Assembly (NCBI GenBank): GCA_024640245.1
Contig: JAHEFH010000001.1
Span: forward strand, 1-64,000
From: Paracoccaceae bacterium
GTDB lineage: Bacteria; Pseudomonadota; Alphaproteobacteria; Rhodobacterales; Rhodobacteraceae
DNA: 64,000 nt
Direction of reading: 5' to 3'
Shown: piece by piece, positions 47,232 to 57,729 of the stretch
Layout: the number at the start of each line of letters is the position of its first letter
Numbering within the stretch: position 1 is the stretch's first letter
Made by a program: the position numbers and the translations under genes
Notes under the pieces: generated by a model
What the model saw: only the letters and a program-made list of their open reading frames with translations
The model's database searches: none
Told to the model about the DNA's origin: nothing

Positions 47232-47756
47232 CTAACGGCGACGCTTCGAAAGTTCGCGGTATAGCGCCTCTCGCGTCACCCCCAGCGTTTGTGCAAGGTC
47301 TTGCCATTGACCCTTTGGGGGCAGCGGCTTGTGACCTGCCTGCCAGGCATCCAGTCTTTCGGCCACAGTACGCAGGGTTCGGATTTCGGCATTCAAACGT
47401 GCCGTTTGCAGCGCGTGTGCCAATCTTTCCGCCCAAGCGCTTGCCAGCCCGATGTCACTGTCGAGCCTGTCGCGAAATACAGTAACCGGGACCGAGAGCA
47501 GGCGCGAAGGTTGGGCCGCTGTACTATCGCAGTGGTAGGTCTTGGAATACGCCGAAGCCTCCGCCAATATCCGTCCTGGTCCGGCCCGAAATAGCACCAT
47601 GCGGGTGCCGGATTCCGAGTGGCGGATGAGATCGACTTGCCCATCGATTACCAGATACAATGAGCGAACCGGTTCACCGCTGTGAAACAGCGTTTCACCC
47701 TTCGCAAGCAAATTGGTTGATCCGTCGTGAAAAAGGCCGTGAAACGCAGAAGACAT
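47232..47756 (-). CDS. Short Crp/Fnr-family regulator
   Basis: A cyclic-nucleotide-binding-like beta roll (LLAKGETLFHSGEPVRSLYLVIDGQVDLIRH, here from LLAKGETLFHSGEPV) joined by a dimer helix to a compact helix-turn-helix ending WQDLAQTLGVTREALYRELSKRRR (the end is LGVTREALYRELSKRRR). With 174 residues (178 if the ATG at 47768 is used) it is much shorter than the usual 220-250; the wing after the recognition helix is nearly absent. It has none of the N-terminal Cys of FNR, so it is not a [4Fe-4S] oxygen sensor of that type. An FNR-like dyad overlaps its start, hinting at self-control and control of the divergent exported protein. Confidence 0.8.
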   Translation of the reverse strand: MSSAFHGLFHDGSTNLLAKGETLFHSGEPVRSLYLVIDGQVDLIRHSESGTRMVLFRAGPGRILAEASAYSKTYHCDSTAAQPSRLLSVPVTVFRDRLDSDIGLASAWAERLAHALQTARLNAEIRTLRTVAERLDAWQAGHKPLPPKGQWQDLAQTLGVTREALYRELSKRRR

Positions 47757-47768
47757 GATCTGTATCAT
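47755..47768. promoter_or_regulatory. FNR-type dyad at the start of the Crp/Fnr gene
   Basis: ATGATCTGTATCAT has the form TGAT-N4-ATCA, matching the FNR/DNR consensus TTGAT-N4-ATCAA at 8 of 10 fixed bases. It spans the start codon of the regulator gene and lies about 90 bases before the start of the divergent exported-protein gene. Regulation is inferred. Confidence 0.5.
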
Positions 47769-47856
47769 ATGAGAAATTGTCGGCCAGTGCGATAAAATGT
47801 TTGGCCGTGATGCTATGAAGCGGTTGGTTGATAATGAGCAAAGGGTGATATTGGCA

Positions 47857-48468
47857 ATGTTTGACTTCGGGAACGGTTTGCGGCGCAAGGCGGCGGTCGG
47901 GATTTTTGTGATTGCGGGATTGGCCAGCGGGCAATCCGCCTTTTTTCAAGGCAGCGCATCGGCGCAGGGCATGGGTCACGGGCCCGGTGGACTGCACCTG
48001 CACGGCGGGGACGGCACAGGACACGACGAGGTGACCATGCCAGGGCTGCGGGGGCTCAATGCAACGTCCGAGGAAAGTGCTGAACTGGCTGTCATGTTCC
48101 GCAACTTCCAAACGCTTACGCGAGAGGTCTCGAACCTGCCGAACGGTATCCGCACCGTTACCCGGTCCTCTGACGAACAGGTGATGGCGACGTTGGTAAA
48201 CCATGTGGTCGGGATGATCGGTCGTGTCGAAGCAGGGGACGATCCACAGATATTCATTCAAAGCCCGACGCTGGACATCTTTTTCGCTCGCGGTGACGGG
48301 ATTGAGACCGCGATCGAAGTCACGGACGAGGGCATCGTGGTGGTCCAGACCTCGGATGACCCGGAAATTGTGACAGCATTGCAAGTCCATGCCGCCGAGG
48401 TCTCGGATATGGCGGAGCGTGGAATGCAGGCCGTCCACGAGATGATGATGAAGCGCGCCGGGAACTGA
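47857..48468 (+). CDS. Exported protein of unknown function with His-rich segment
   Basis: A 203-residue protein from ATG 47857 (AAAGGG upstream). An N-terminal signal sequence (LRRKAAVGIFVIAGLASG, ending about SASA-QG) is followed by a His/Gly-rich stretch GMGHGPGGLHLHGGDGTGHD with five histidines. The rest is a compact domain: VMFRNFQTLTREVSNLPNGI, VNHVVGMIGRVEAGDDPQIF, then VVVQTSDDPEIVTALQVHAAEVSDM and a Met-rich end RGMQAVHEMMMKRAGN. I do not recognise the family. The His- and Met-rich ends suggest binding of a metal such as copper in the periplasm; this is inference. Alternative in-frame ATGs lie at 47797 and 47815. Confidence 0.7.
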   Translation: MFDFGNGLRRKAAVGIFVIAGLASGQSAFFQGSASAQGMGHGPGGLHLHGGDGTGHDEVTMPGLRGLNATSEESAELAVMFRNFQTLTREVSNLPNGIRTVTRSSDEQVMATLVNHVVGMIGRVEAGDDPQIFIQSPTLDIFFARGDGIETAIEVTDEGIVVVQTSDDPEIVTALQVHAAEVSDMAERGMQAVHEMMMKRAGN

Positions 48469-48586
48469 CCGGCAGCGCTGCAGTTTCAATTTGGTAGCGA
48501 GCGGCCTGCCAAGTCACTCGGCCGGGGGCGGTCTGTCCCCACTTGTGCGAGTTGCACTACCCCTGAAAACTGCTTGATGCCGCCGA

Positions 48587-49276
48587 TCATATTCCCAGAA
48601 ACTTTCCGGATATTTCGGTAGACAGATCAACCGGTGCGCCGGACCAGACCGTTTTTCCCCGTTCGAGGATCGAGCAGTGATCCGCAAGGCCCAGCAGTTC
48701 CTTCAATGCCCCGTCCACGATCAGAACCGACAGGCCCTCGGATTTGAGGCGGTGCAATGTCGTCCAGATCTCGGCCCTGATTACGGGTGCCAAACCCTCT
48801 GTCGCCTCATCCAGAATTAACAGGCGGGGATTGGTCATCAGTGCCCGTCCTATGACCAGCATTTGTTGTTCCCCGCCGGACAGCGTCACTGCCGATTGCG
48901 CGGCCCGCTCTTCAAGTCGCGGAAAATAACTGTAAACGCGCGAGAGGTCCCAATGGCCCTTTCGCGCGGCAGCGGTCAGGTTTTCGGCGACCGTCAGGTT
49001 GCCAAACACGCGCCGTCCCTCAGGCACCAGACCGATACCAAGTCTCGCGATACTGTGCATCGGCATGCCTGTCAGGGATCGGCCCTCGAAATCTATGCGC
49101 CCGGCCCACCGGTCCTGCATGCCGCAAATGGCGTTGATCGTCGTGGATTTGCCCATGCCGTTGCGGCCTAGCATAGCCGTGACACGCCCTTCGCGCAGGG
49201 TCATATCGACACCGAACAAAACCTGTGAGGCGCCGTACCAGGCCTGCAGGTTTTCGATATCCAACAAGGCCGTCAT
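48587..49276 (-). CDS. livF: Branched-chain amino-acid-type ABC transporter ATPase LivF
   Basis: The second, shorter ATPase of a HAAT-type importer, 229 residues. Walker A is GRNGMGKSTT, the signature LSGGEQQMLVIGRAL, Walker B LLILDEATEGLAP; the Ala in DEATEG and the short C-terminus are typical of LivF. It ends the operon and overlaps livG by ATGA. The 118-base spacer to the convergent exported-protein gene has no clear terminator. Confidence 0.92.
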   Translation of the reverse strand: MTALLDIENLQAWYGASQVLFGVDMTLREGRVTAMLGRNGMGKSTTINAICGMQDRWAGRIDFEGRSLTGMPMHSIARLGIGLVPEGRRVFGNLTVAENLTAAARKGHWDLSRVYSYFPRLEERAAQSAVTLSGGEQQMLVIGRALMTNPRLLILDEATEGLAPVIRAEIWTTLHRLKSEGLSVLIVDGALKELLGLADHCSILERGKTVWSGAPVDLSTEISGKFLGI

Positions 49277-50025
49277 GGGCTGTCACCGCCAAGATAGGCC
49301 TCGATCACGTCGGGGTTTCTGCGGACCTCGTCCACCGTTCCGGTGGTGATGATCCGGCCATAGAAAAGCACCGAAATCCGGTCCGCCAGCGTAAAAACCG
49401 CGTCCATGTCATGTTCGACCAACAGGATCGGCGTGTGCGCCTTCAATTCCGCCAACAGGGCGGTCAGCGCTTTGGAACCTTCCGCCCCCATTCCTGCCAT
49501 GGGCTCGTCCAACAGGAAAACCTTAGGGTTCAGCGCCAGGGCCATCGCAATCTCCAGATTGCGCCGCTCGCCGTGGCTCAATTTCGCTGCGGGAACTTCG
49601 GCACGCCCCGCCAGACCGACGCGGGTCAGACAGGCTCGCGCCTTTTCCACCAGATCTTGGTTTTTCAGAACGGGCTTTAAGAACCGAAAACTCATCCCCT
49701 CGCGCCCCTGAACCGCCAACATCGTGTTTTGCAGTGCGGTAAAATCCGGAACCACCGACGAAACTTGAAAGCTGCGCGCCAAACCGGCCCTCGCACGATC
49801 CACTATGTTCAGGGCGGACACCTCCTGATCGCCGATCAATATCTGTCCCGTATCCTGCCGCAAGGCACCCGATATCTGCTTGATCAAAGTAGATTTTCCG
49901 GCTCCGTTCGGGCCTATCAGCGCATGAATCTCACCCGGACGGATTGTCAGGGATACCTGATCGCACGCCACCACGGCACCGAAGCTTTTGGACAGGCCGT
50001 TGATCGTCAGAACCGGCTCAGTCAT
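49273..50025 (-). CDS. livG: Branched-chain amino-acid-type ABC transporter ATPase LivG
   Basis: First ATPase of the importer, 250 residues from ATG 50025, which overlaps the livM stop by 8 bases. Walker A GPNGAGKST, signature LSHGERRNLEIAMAL and Walker B VFLLDEPMAGMGAEG are intact. LSHGE in place of LSGGQ and the DEPMAGM segment are typical of LivG. The longer upstream frame is rejected because it would run through livM. Confidence 0.92.
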   Translation of the reverse strand: MTEPVLTINGLSKSFGAVVACDQVSLTIRPGEIHALIGPNGAGKSTLIKQISGALRQDTGQILIGDQEVSALNIVDRARAGLARSFQVSSVVPDFTALQNTMLAVQGREGMSFRFLKPVLKNQDLVEKARACLTRVGLAGRAEVPAAKLSHGERRNLEIAMALALNPKVFLLDEPMAGMGAEGSKALTALLAELKAHTPILLVEHDMDAVFTLADRISVLFYGRIITTGTVDEVRRNPDVIEAYLGGDSP

Positions 50026-50998
50026 GGCGGACCTCTTTGGCCAGCAAGCCGATTGCGCCGCCACGGCCAAACAAAACAACGACGATCAGGATCGCACCCA
50101 GCCAGAACTGCCAGTTTTCCGTGATCCCGCCAAGGCTCTGTTCCAGCACGATGAACAAGGCCGCACCGACCAGTGGTCCGAACAGTCGTGCGACACCGCC
50201 CAGAATGACAAAGACCATGATCTCGCCCGATGTGTGCCAACTGAGCATCGAGGGGCTGACAAACCGGTTCAAATCAACATAAAGGGCTCCCGCAACGCCG
50301 GTGATCGCCCCCGATATGATGAAGGCCGTCAGGCGGATCCTGAAGGGCGCAATGCCCACAGCCTCGACCCGTTCGGCATTCTGTTTGGTGGCTTGCAGTG
50401 CCAGACCGAAGCCCGCGTTCACCATGCGTGAGCTTCCCCAGACGACGGCCATGAGCCAGACAAAGCAGATCGCGAAGAAACTGGCGCCATTCATGGTGTT
50501 CAGGCCGGGGAATTCGCTGCGCAGATAGACGGACAGCCCGTCTTCACCGCCATAGCTGGGCCAGCTGATGGCGAAGTAATAGATCATCTGGGCGAAGGCC
50601 AGGGTGATCATGATGAAATAGACGCCGCTGGTGCGCAGAGAGAAAGCCCCAATCACTGCGGCAAACACGGCTGAAACGATCGCTGCGACCGGCCAGATTA
50701 CAAGCATCTGCGTCGTGCCGCCAATCTCGATGGGCCATGTCGCCAACGGCTCGTAGTTCAGCGCGTGGCTGGCCAGTATGCCTGCCGCATAGCCGCCAAT
50801 CCCGAAAAACGCGGCATGCCCGAAAGAGATCAACCCGCCGTAACCAAGCGCAAGGTTGAGCCCGACGCCCGCCATCGCCAATATCGTTACCTTGGTGGCC
50901 AGGGTGATGTAATACGGCTCGTCAAATATCGCGCCGGCCAGAACCACTGCCAACAGAAGGGCTACACATGCCGCGTTCAGCCAGAACTCTTTGATCAT
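50018..50998 (-). CDS. livM: Branched-chain amino-acid-type ABC transporter permease LivM
   Basis: A 326-residue membrane protein with about 8-10 hydrophobic segments; the family core LNLALGYGGLISFGHAAFFGIGGYAA is present (as GYGGLISFGHAAFFGIGGY), with the late GxxTGVAGALY stretch GAITGVAGALYVDLNRFV that contacts the ATPase. It starts one base after the livH stop. Pairs with LivH to form the channel. Confidence 0.9.
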   Translation of the reverse strand: MIKEFWLNAACVALLLAVVLAGAIFDEPYYITLATKVTILAMAGVGLNLALGYGGLISFGHAAFFGIGGYAAGILASHALNYEPLATWPIEIGGTTQMLVIWPVAAIVSAVFAAVIGAFSLRTSGVYFIMITLAFAQMIYYFAISWPSYGGEDGLSVYLRSEFPGLNTMNGASFFAICFVWLMAVVWGSSRMVNAGFGLALQATKQNAERVEAVGIAPFRIRLTAFIISGAITGVAGALYVDLNRFVSPSMLSWHTSGEIMVFVILGGVARLFGPLVGAALFIVLEQSLGGITENWQFWLGAILIVVVLFGRGGAIGLLAKEVRHD

Positions 50999-50999
50999 G

Positions 51000-51920
51000 T
51001 CACGCCGCCTTACCGGCCAGACCGGACGGCCGCCAGATCAAGACCACGGCCATCAGCAGGTAAATTAGCATCGACGCCAGCGCCGAACCGACCGATGTTG
51101 CCAAAGACGGCTCGAAAACAGATTTCAGGATGACGGGCAACAGGAACCGGCCCAGCGTGTCTGTAACGCCCACCAGAAGCGCGCCCAGAAATGCGCCTTT
51201 GATCGACCCGATGCCGCCTATCACCGTAACCACGAAGGCCAGTATGAGTACCGGTTCGCCCATCCCGACCTCGACCGACTGGATGGTGCCCACCATGGCC
51301 CCGGCCAGCCCTGCAAGCGCCGCTCCCAGGGCAAAGACGATGGTGTAAAGCTTCGAGATATCGACGCCCAGAGCGGCGATCATTTCGCGGTCGCTCTCAC
51401 CCGCCCTTATCCGCACGCCCAGACGGGTTTTGGCAATCAACAGGAACAGGCCTACGGCGATAAGCAAGCCGGCGGCAATAATGGCCAACCGGTATTTGGA
51501 GTAGGCAATTCCGAACGGCAGGCTCACCGTGCCGGAAAGGGCGTCCGGCACGTCGAGATAAAGCGGAAACGGCCCGAACAGCCAGCGCGTGCCCTCGGAA
51601 AACAACAAGATCAGCGCAAAGGTCGCCAGCACCTGATCCAGATGATCCCGTCGATACAATCGCCGGATCACGGTCACCTCGACCAAGGCGCCGACCATGG
51701 CCGCCGCGGCGAGACTGGCCATCAGGCCCAGCCAATAGGAACCGGTCCAACCCGCCACCGCGGCAGCCGCAAAGGCCCCGATCATATAGAGCGATCCGTG
51801 CGCCAGATTGATCAGCCCCATAACGCCGAAAACCAATGTCAGCCCTGCCGACATCAGAAACAGCATCACGCCGAATTGCAGACCGTTCAGGATCTGCTCT
51901 ATGAAAAGACTTGCGCTCAT
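51000..51920 (-). CDS. livH: Branched-chain amino-acid-type ABC transporter permease LivH
   Basis: A 306-residue permease. It opens FIEQILNGLQFGVMLFLMSAGLTLVFGVMG, of which GLTLVFGVMGLINLAHG is the family signature, and ends with VTVIGGIGSIKGAFLGALLVG. ATG 51920 places the first helix correctly but lacks a good ribosome site (TCTCCCC before it), so translation may depend on the hairpin at 51938-51957 or on coupling; an in-frame start at 51959 lies inside that hairpin and is less likely. Confidence 0.9.
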   Translation of the reverse strand: MSASLFIEQILNGLQFGVMLFLMSAGLTLVFGVMGLINLAHGSLYMIGAFAAAAVAGWTGSYWLGLMASLAAAAMVGALVEVTVIRRLYRRDHLDQVLATFALILLFSEGTRWLFGPFPLYLDVPDALSGTVSLPFGIAYSKYRLAIIAAGLLIAVGLFLLIAKTRLGVRIRAGESDREMIAALGVDISKLYTIVFALGAALAGLAGAMVGTIQSVEVGMGEPVLILAFVVTVIGGIGSIKGAFLGALLVGVTDTLGRFLLPVILKSVFEPSLATSVGSALASMLIYLLMAVVLIWRPSGLAGKAA

Positions 51921-51937
51921 GGGGAGAAAGTAAAAGA

Positions 51938-51957
51938 GCGGCCCCGCGAGGGGCCGC
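51938..51957 (-). terminator. Hairpin with T-rich tail between livJ and livH
   Basis: A perfect 8-base GC stem GCGGCCCC/GGGGCCGC with a 4-base loop starts 12 bases after the livJ stop. In the operon direction it is followed by TCTTTTACTTTC, so it can act as a partial intrinsic terminator that leaves LivJ in excess over the membrane subunits. Confidence 0.75.
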
Positions 51958-51968
51958 ACGGGTCCTGA

Positions 51969-53105
51969 TTACATGGAACAATCGGCAACATAGGCATCGG
52001 AGTGATCTTCGAGGGCCAGTGATACGATCTTGTTGGTCAGAACGTCGCCCTCTTTCACGACTTCACGAACGTAGATGTCCTGAATCGGATGGTGGTTCTT
52101 GGCGAAGGCAAAATCACCGCGTGTCGAAGCGAAATCGGCCGCTTCCAGCGCGGCGCGAAACGCATCCGCGTCCGATACATCCGCCTTGGCCATTGCAGAG
52201 ATCAGCAGGTTCGCCGTGTCGTAGCCCTGACTCGCGTAAAGCGAAGGTAAACGGCCGAATTCGGCCTGAAAATCTGCCACGAATTTTACGTTGGCAGCAT
52301 TGTCCAGATCCTTGGACCACTGCGAAGTGTTCTTCACGCCCAAAGCGGCGTCGCCCACGGCCTGAAGGATGCCCTGATCAAAGGAAAACGCGGGGCCGAC
52401 AACCGGGAGATCAATGCCAGCCTGCGCCCACTGCTTCATGAAGGAAATGCCCATGCCGCCCGGCAGGAAGAAGAATACGCTGTCAGCACCGGACGCACGG
52501 ATTTGCGCGATCTCGGCGGCATAGTCTGTCTGACCCAGTTTGGTATAGACCTCGCCCGCAGGTTCGCCTTTGAAAAAGCGCTTGTAACCGGTCAGCGCAT
52601 CTTTACCGGCAGGATAGTTGGGCGCCAGGATGAAAGAATTCTTAAATCCTGCACCGTTGGCATAGGCGCCCGCCGCTTCGTGCAGGTTGTCATTCTGCCA
52701 TGCCACGTTGAAGTAGTTCTTGTGACAACCCTTTCCGGCCAGCGCCGAGGGACCGGCATTGGGCGACAGATAGAACTTGCCCTGATTGACGACCGCCGGA
52801 ACGACGGCCATGGCCAGGTTGGACCAGATGATACCGGTCAGTACATCGACCTTGTCGGACTGAATCATTTTGTCGGCGATCTGTACCGCGACGTCGGGTT
52901 TTCGCTGATCGTCTTCGATCACCATTTCGATCTTGTCATTGCCCTTGATGGCCAACAGGAAACCGTCGCGCACATCAATGCCCAGACCGGACCCGCCACC
53001 CGACAATGTGGTGATCATGCCGACCTTGACAGCCTGATCCGCCGCCAGCGCCGGACCGGCGACAAGCGCCGCTGCAATGGCAATCGCCGTGAGTGATTTC
53101 AACAT
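51969..53105 (-). CDS. livJ: Periplasmic binding protein of the liv-type ABC transporter
   Basis: A 378-residue type-1 binding protein with a signal peptide (residues 1-22, ending GPALAAD). The mature part starts VKVGMITTLSGGGSGLGIDVRDGF and continues with SNLAMAVVPAVVNQGKFYLSPNAGPS and QGYDTANLLISAMAKAD, the Leu/Ile/Val-binding family order. FASTRGDFAFAKNHHPIQDIYVREV near the end is also common in members that bind aromatic acids, amides or urea, so the ligand may not be a branched-chain amino acid. Two Cys (in GKGCHKN and VADCSM) could form a disulfide. Confidence 0.88.
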   Translation of the reverse strand: MLKSLTAIAIAAALVAGPALAADQAVKVGMITTLSGGGSGLGIDVRDGFLLAIKGNDKIEMVIEDDQRKPDVAVQIADKMIQSDKVDVLTGIIWSNLAMAVVPAVVNQGKFYLSPNAGPSALAGKGCHKNYFNVAWQNDNLHEAAGAYANGAGFKNSFILAPNYPAGKDALTGYKRFFKGEPAGEVYTKLGQTDYAAEIAQIRASGADSVFFFLPGGMGISFMKQWAQAGIDLPVVGPAFSFDQGILQAVGDAALGVKNTSQWSKDLDNAANVKFVADFQAEFGRLPSLYASQGYDTANLLISAMAKADVSDADAFRAALEAADFASTRGDFAFAKNHHPIQDIYVREVVKEGDVLTNKIVSLALEDHSDAYVADCSM

Positions 53106-53154
53106 TCTATTCTCCCTTAAGTCAGTTCCGGCATCTACGCCCGATTTTTTGGCC

Positions 53155-53391
53155 CTAAAAGGCCTTGAAAGTCATGGTTGTCAGCGACCGTTCGATCCCG
53201 TCGATGGTCAGCACGTTTTCATTCACCCATTTGCCGATATCGACACCTTCGGGCGGATAGATTTGCGCCAGCAAGTCCCATTCCCCGCTGGTGGAAAAAA
53301 GCTGAGAGACAATTTCCCGGTCGTAGAGCGCATCAGCCACGTCATAAGCGGTACCGGGTTTGCACCGCAGTTGAACAAAAATTACATTCAT
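53155..53391 (-). CDS. Stand-alone Lrp/AsnC ligand-binding (RAM) domain protein
   Basis: A 78-residue protein consisting only of a RAM domain: VIFVQLRCKPGTAYDVADAL, EIVSQLFSTSGEWDLLAQIY and IDGIERSLTTMTF give the beta-alpha-beta-beta-alpha-beta order. It has no helix-turn-helix. Such proteins bind amino acids at dimer interfaces and may modulate full Lrp proteins. It is the first gene of the liv operon, 49 bases before livJ. The second ATG (53391) is preferred because CAGGG lies about 9 bases before it; the first (53400) has no spacing. Confidence 0.85.
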   Translation of the reverse strand: MNVIFVQLRCKPGTAYDVADALYDREIVSQLFSTSGEWDLLAQIYPPEGVDIGKWVNENVLTIDGIERSLTTMTFKAF

Positions 53392-53490
53392 TGAACTCAT
53401 CCCTGGATGTCACGAAGTTCCTTGAGCGAGCCTAATGTTTATGCGCTACAATGCAATCGCGTTTTCACTTAATGTGCGGGGCTTAGGGAA

Positions 53491-54288
53491 ATGACGGATT
53501 GGAATGATGCTTTCGACAATGTTGGACATATTCCAAGTGCGTTGAGCTATTTCGATATATGGAAAGACCGCGCGACTGCATTCAGGCTCGGTTCCCAAGC
53601 CGAACTTGCCGTGCCTTACGGGCCGGGGGAACGCCGGAAACTGGACCTCTTCTGGCCTGAAAGCTTCGCCAGTGGGCTAGTAGTCTTTGTGCATGGCGGA
53701 TACTGGACCAAGCTGGACCGGGCGTATTTTTCAGACTTGGCGGCGGGGCCGTTGGGCCACGGTCTGGCGGTTGCGATCCCGTCGTACACTCTGGCGCCCG
53801 CGGCGCGCATTGGCGAGATCACCTCAGAGATCGCACAGGCCATCACCTGTGCGGCGGCGCGTGTAACCGGTCCGATTCGTCTGGTGGGCCATTCTGCGGG
53901 CGGGCATCTGGTGACCCGAATGATCAGCGACAAAGCCTTGCTGCCGGACCCGGTTCGAAAGCGCATCGCCAAAACTGTATCGATCAGCGGCCTGCATGAC
54001 CTGAGGAACCTCTGCAAGACTAGCTTGAACGACAGCCTTCGACTGACCGCTGAAGAGGCGATGCAGGAAAGCACATGTCTCGCCACGCCTTTCACTTCTG
54101 CGAAAGTGACCTGTTGGGTCGGTGGCGACGAGCGTCCGGAGTTCATCCGTCAAAGTCGCCAGTTGCAATCAGCTTGGCGGAAAGCTTGTCGGATCGACGT
54201 GGTCGTGGAACCGGACCGGCACCATTTCAGCGTTCTCGACGGCCTGAAGGACGCTGGCGCTCCTCTGACGCTGTCACTTATGGCGTAA
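53491..54288 (+). CDS. Alpha/beta hydrolase of the kynurenine-formamidase-like type
   Basis: A 265-residue hydrolase. The oxyanion motif HGGYW (FVHGGYWTKLDRAYFSD) and nucleophile GHSAGGHLVTRM are those of eukaryote-type arylformamidases and related carboxylesterases. The catalytic Asp is probably in WVGGDERPEF, and the His in RHHFSVLDGL. Formamidase activity on N-formylkynurenine is possible, but no other tryptophan-degradation gene is here, so the substrate is open. Confidence 0.8.
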   Translation: MTDWNDAFDNVGHIPSALSYFDIWKDRATAFRLGSQAELAVPYGPGERRKLDLFWPESFASGLVVFVHGGYWTKLDRAYFSDLAAGPLGHGLAVAIPSYTLAPAARIGEITSEIAQAITCAAARVTGPIRLVGHSAGGHLVTRMISDKALLPDPVRKRIAKTVSISGLHDLRNLCKTSLNDSLRLTAEEAMQESTCLATPFTSAKVTCWVGGDERPEFIRQSRQLQSAWRKACRIDVVVEPDRHHFSVLDGLKDAGAPLTLSLMA

Positions 54289-54386
54289 CTTCATCTTTTC
54301 GGAAACAAGAGGGCGGATAGGCGCCAAGTTGCGCAGATCGATGCAGAGTATGGCCTCGGAACCTTGTCGACGCTATGCTCCATTTC

Positions 54387-54818
54387 ATGTCTGACCTCAG
54401 TCGCTTCCATTCAGCTCAAGCTACCGTGTTTCCTGCGGTGCTTGCCGAACTGCGGAATGGGCAAAAGACTTCGCATTGGATGTGGTTTATTTTTCCGCAG
54501 TTAAGATCGCTTGGCCGCTCTCCCATCGCGCAACTTTACGGTATCGCAGATATCGGGGAAGCAAGAGCCTACCTTGAAGATCCCGTTCTTGGCGACCGCC
54601 TTGCGCAGGTTGTTCGAGCTCTGATGCTCCATCCCGATAAAACACCCGAGTCCATTTTGGGGCCCGTCGATGCCCTGAAGCTCCGCTCTTCGGCCACCCT
54701 TTTCCGCGAGGCGGGTGGAGGGCCGGAGTTCCAGGCGATTCTCGATACGTTCTACGGGGGCAAGCCCTGTTCCTTGACCCTTGATGCCTTGGGTCGTCCC
54801 GTAGCAGGAGAAAGCTGA
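54387..54818 (+). CDS. DUF1810 family protein
   Basis: A 143-residue protein with the family pattern: SDLSRFHSAQ at the start, LAELRNGQKTSHWMWFIFPQ, LRSLGRSPIAQLYGI and YLEDPVLGDRL, then LRSSATLFREAG. The second ATG (54387) is chosen because the conserved part begins there; one 12 bases upstream is possible. Function of DUF1810 is unknown; the fold is all-helical and calpastatin-named in error in some databases. Confidence 0.88.
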   Translation: MSDLSRFHSAQATVFPAVLAELRNGQKTSHWMWFIFPQLRSLGRSPIAQLYGIADIGEARAYLEDPVLGDRLAQVVRALMLHPDKTPESILGPVDALKLRSSATLFREAGGGPEFQAILDTFYGGKPCSLTLDALGRPVAGES

Positions 54819-57413
<2,595 letters not shown>

Positions 57414-57729
57414 TCCCGCCGGAACGGTCTCCGGGTGATCGGAAGCTTCGCGAAGGTCTCAAGTCCCTTCGCAGGGCTCCGATATCCGGGGCGCCATTGG
57501 CGGTCCAGAAAATTAACAGGACGGCGTTTCAATATGTTTTGAAACGCCGTCCTGTGCCCTGACCAGATGGCGATGGCGCCTTCCGGTGGGCCCATCGCAA
57601 AAATTTCTTTTCAATTTGCCGCCCGAGGGGTGGATTTTCTGCTGCAATGCCGTGTTTTTTTTCGCGGGTAAGTCGCGTCGCGGCAAGGTACGTCAATAGA
57701 AAAACCATTCCGTTCAAAAGGCGACAGAC
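57414..57729. other. Gene-free stretch between katG and the demethylating flavoprotein gene
   Basis: Holds the 16-base inverted repeat at 57517-57554 and a T-rich stretch (TGTTTTTTTTCGCGG, about 57652-57666) in the right place to be near the promoter of the next gene. No coding frame of note. Confidence 0.45.
57517..57554. terminator. Perfect 16-base inverted repeat downstream of katG
   Basis: CAGGACGGCGTTTCAA (57517-57532) and its exact inverse TTGAAACGCCGTCCTG (57539-57554) surround the loop TATGTT. On the plus strand no T run follows; on the minus strand it is followed by TTAATTTTC. As the only gene reading toward it is katG, it is probably the katG terminator or a 3' stabiliser, with a form closer to a minus-strand terminator. 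Confidence 0.65.
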
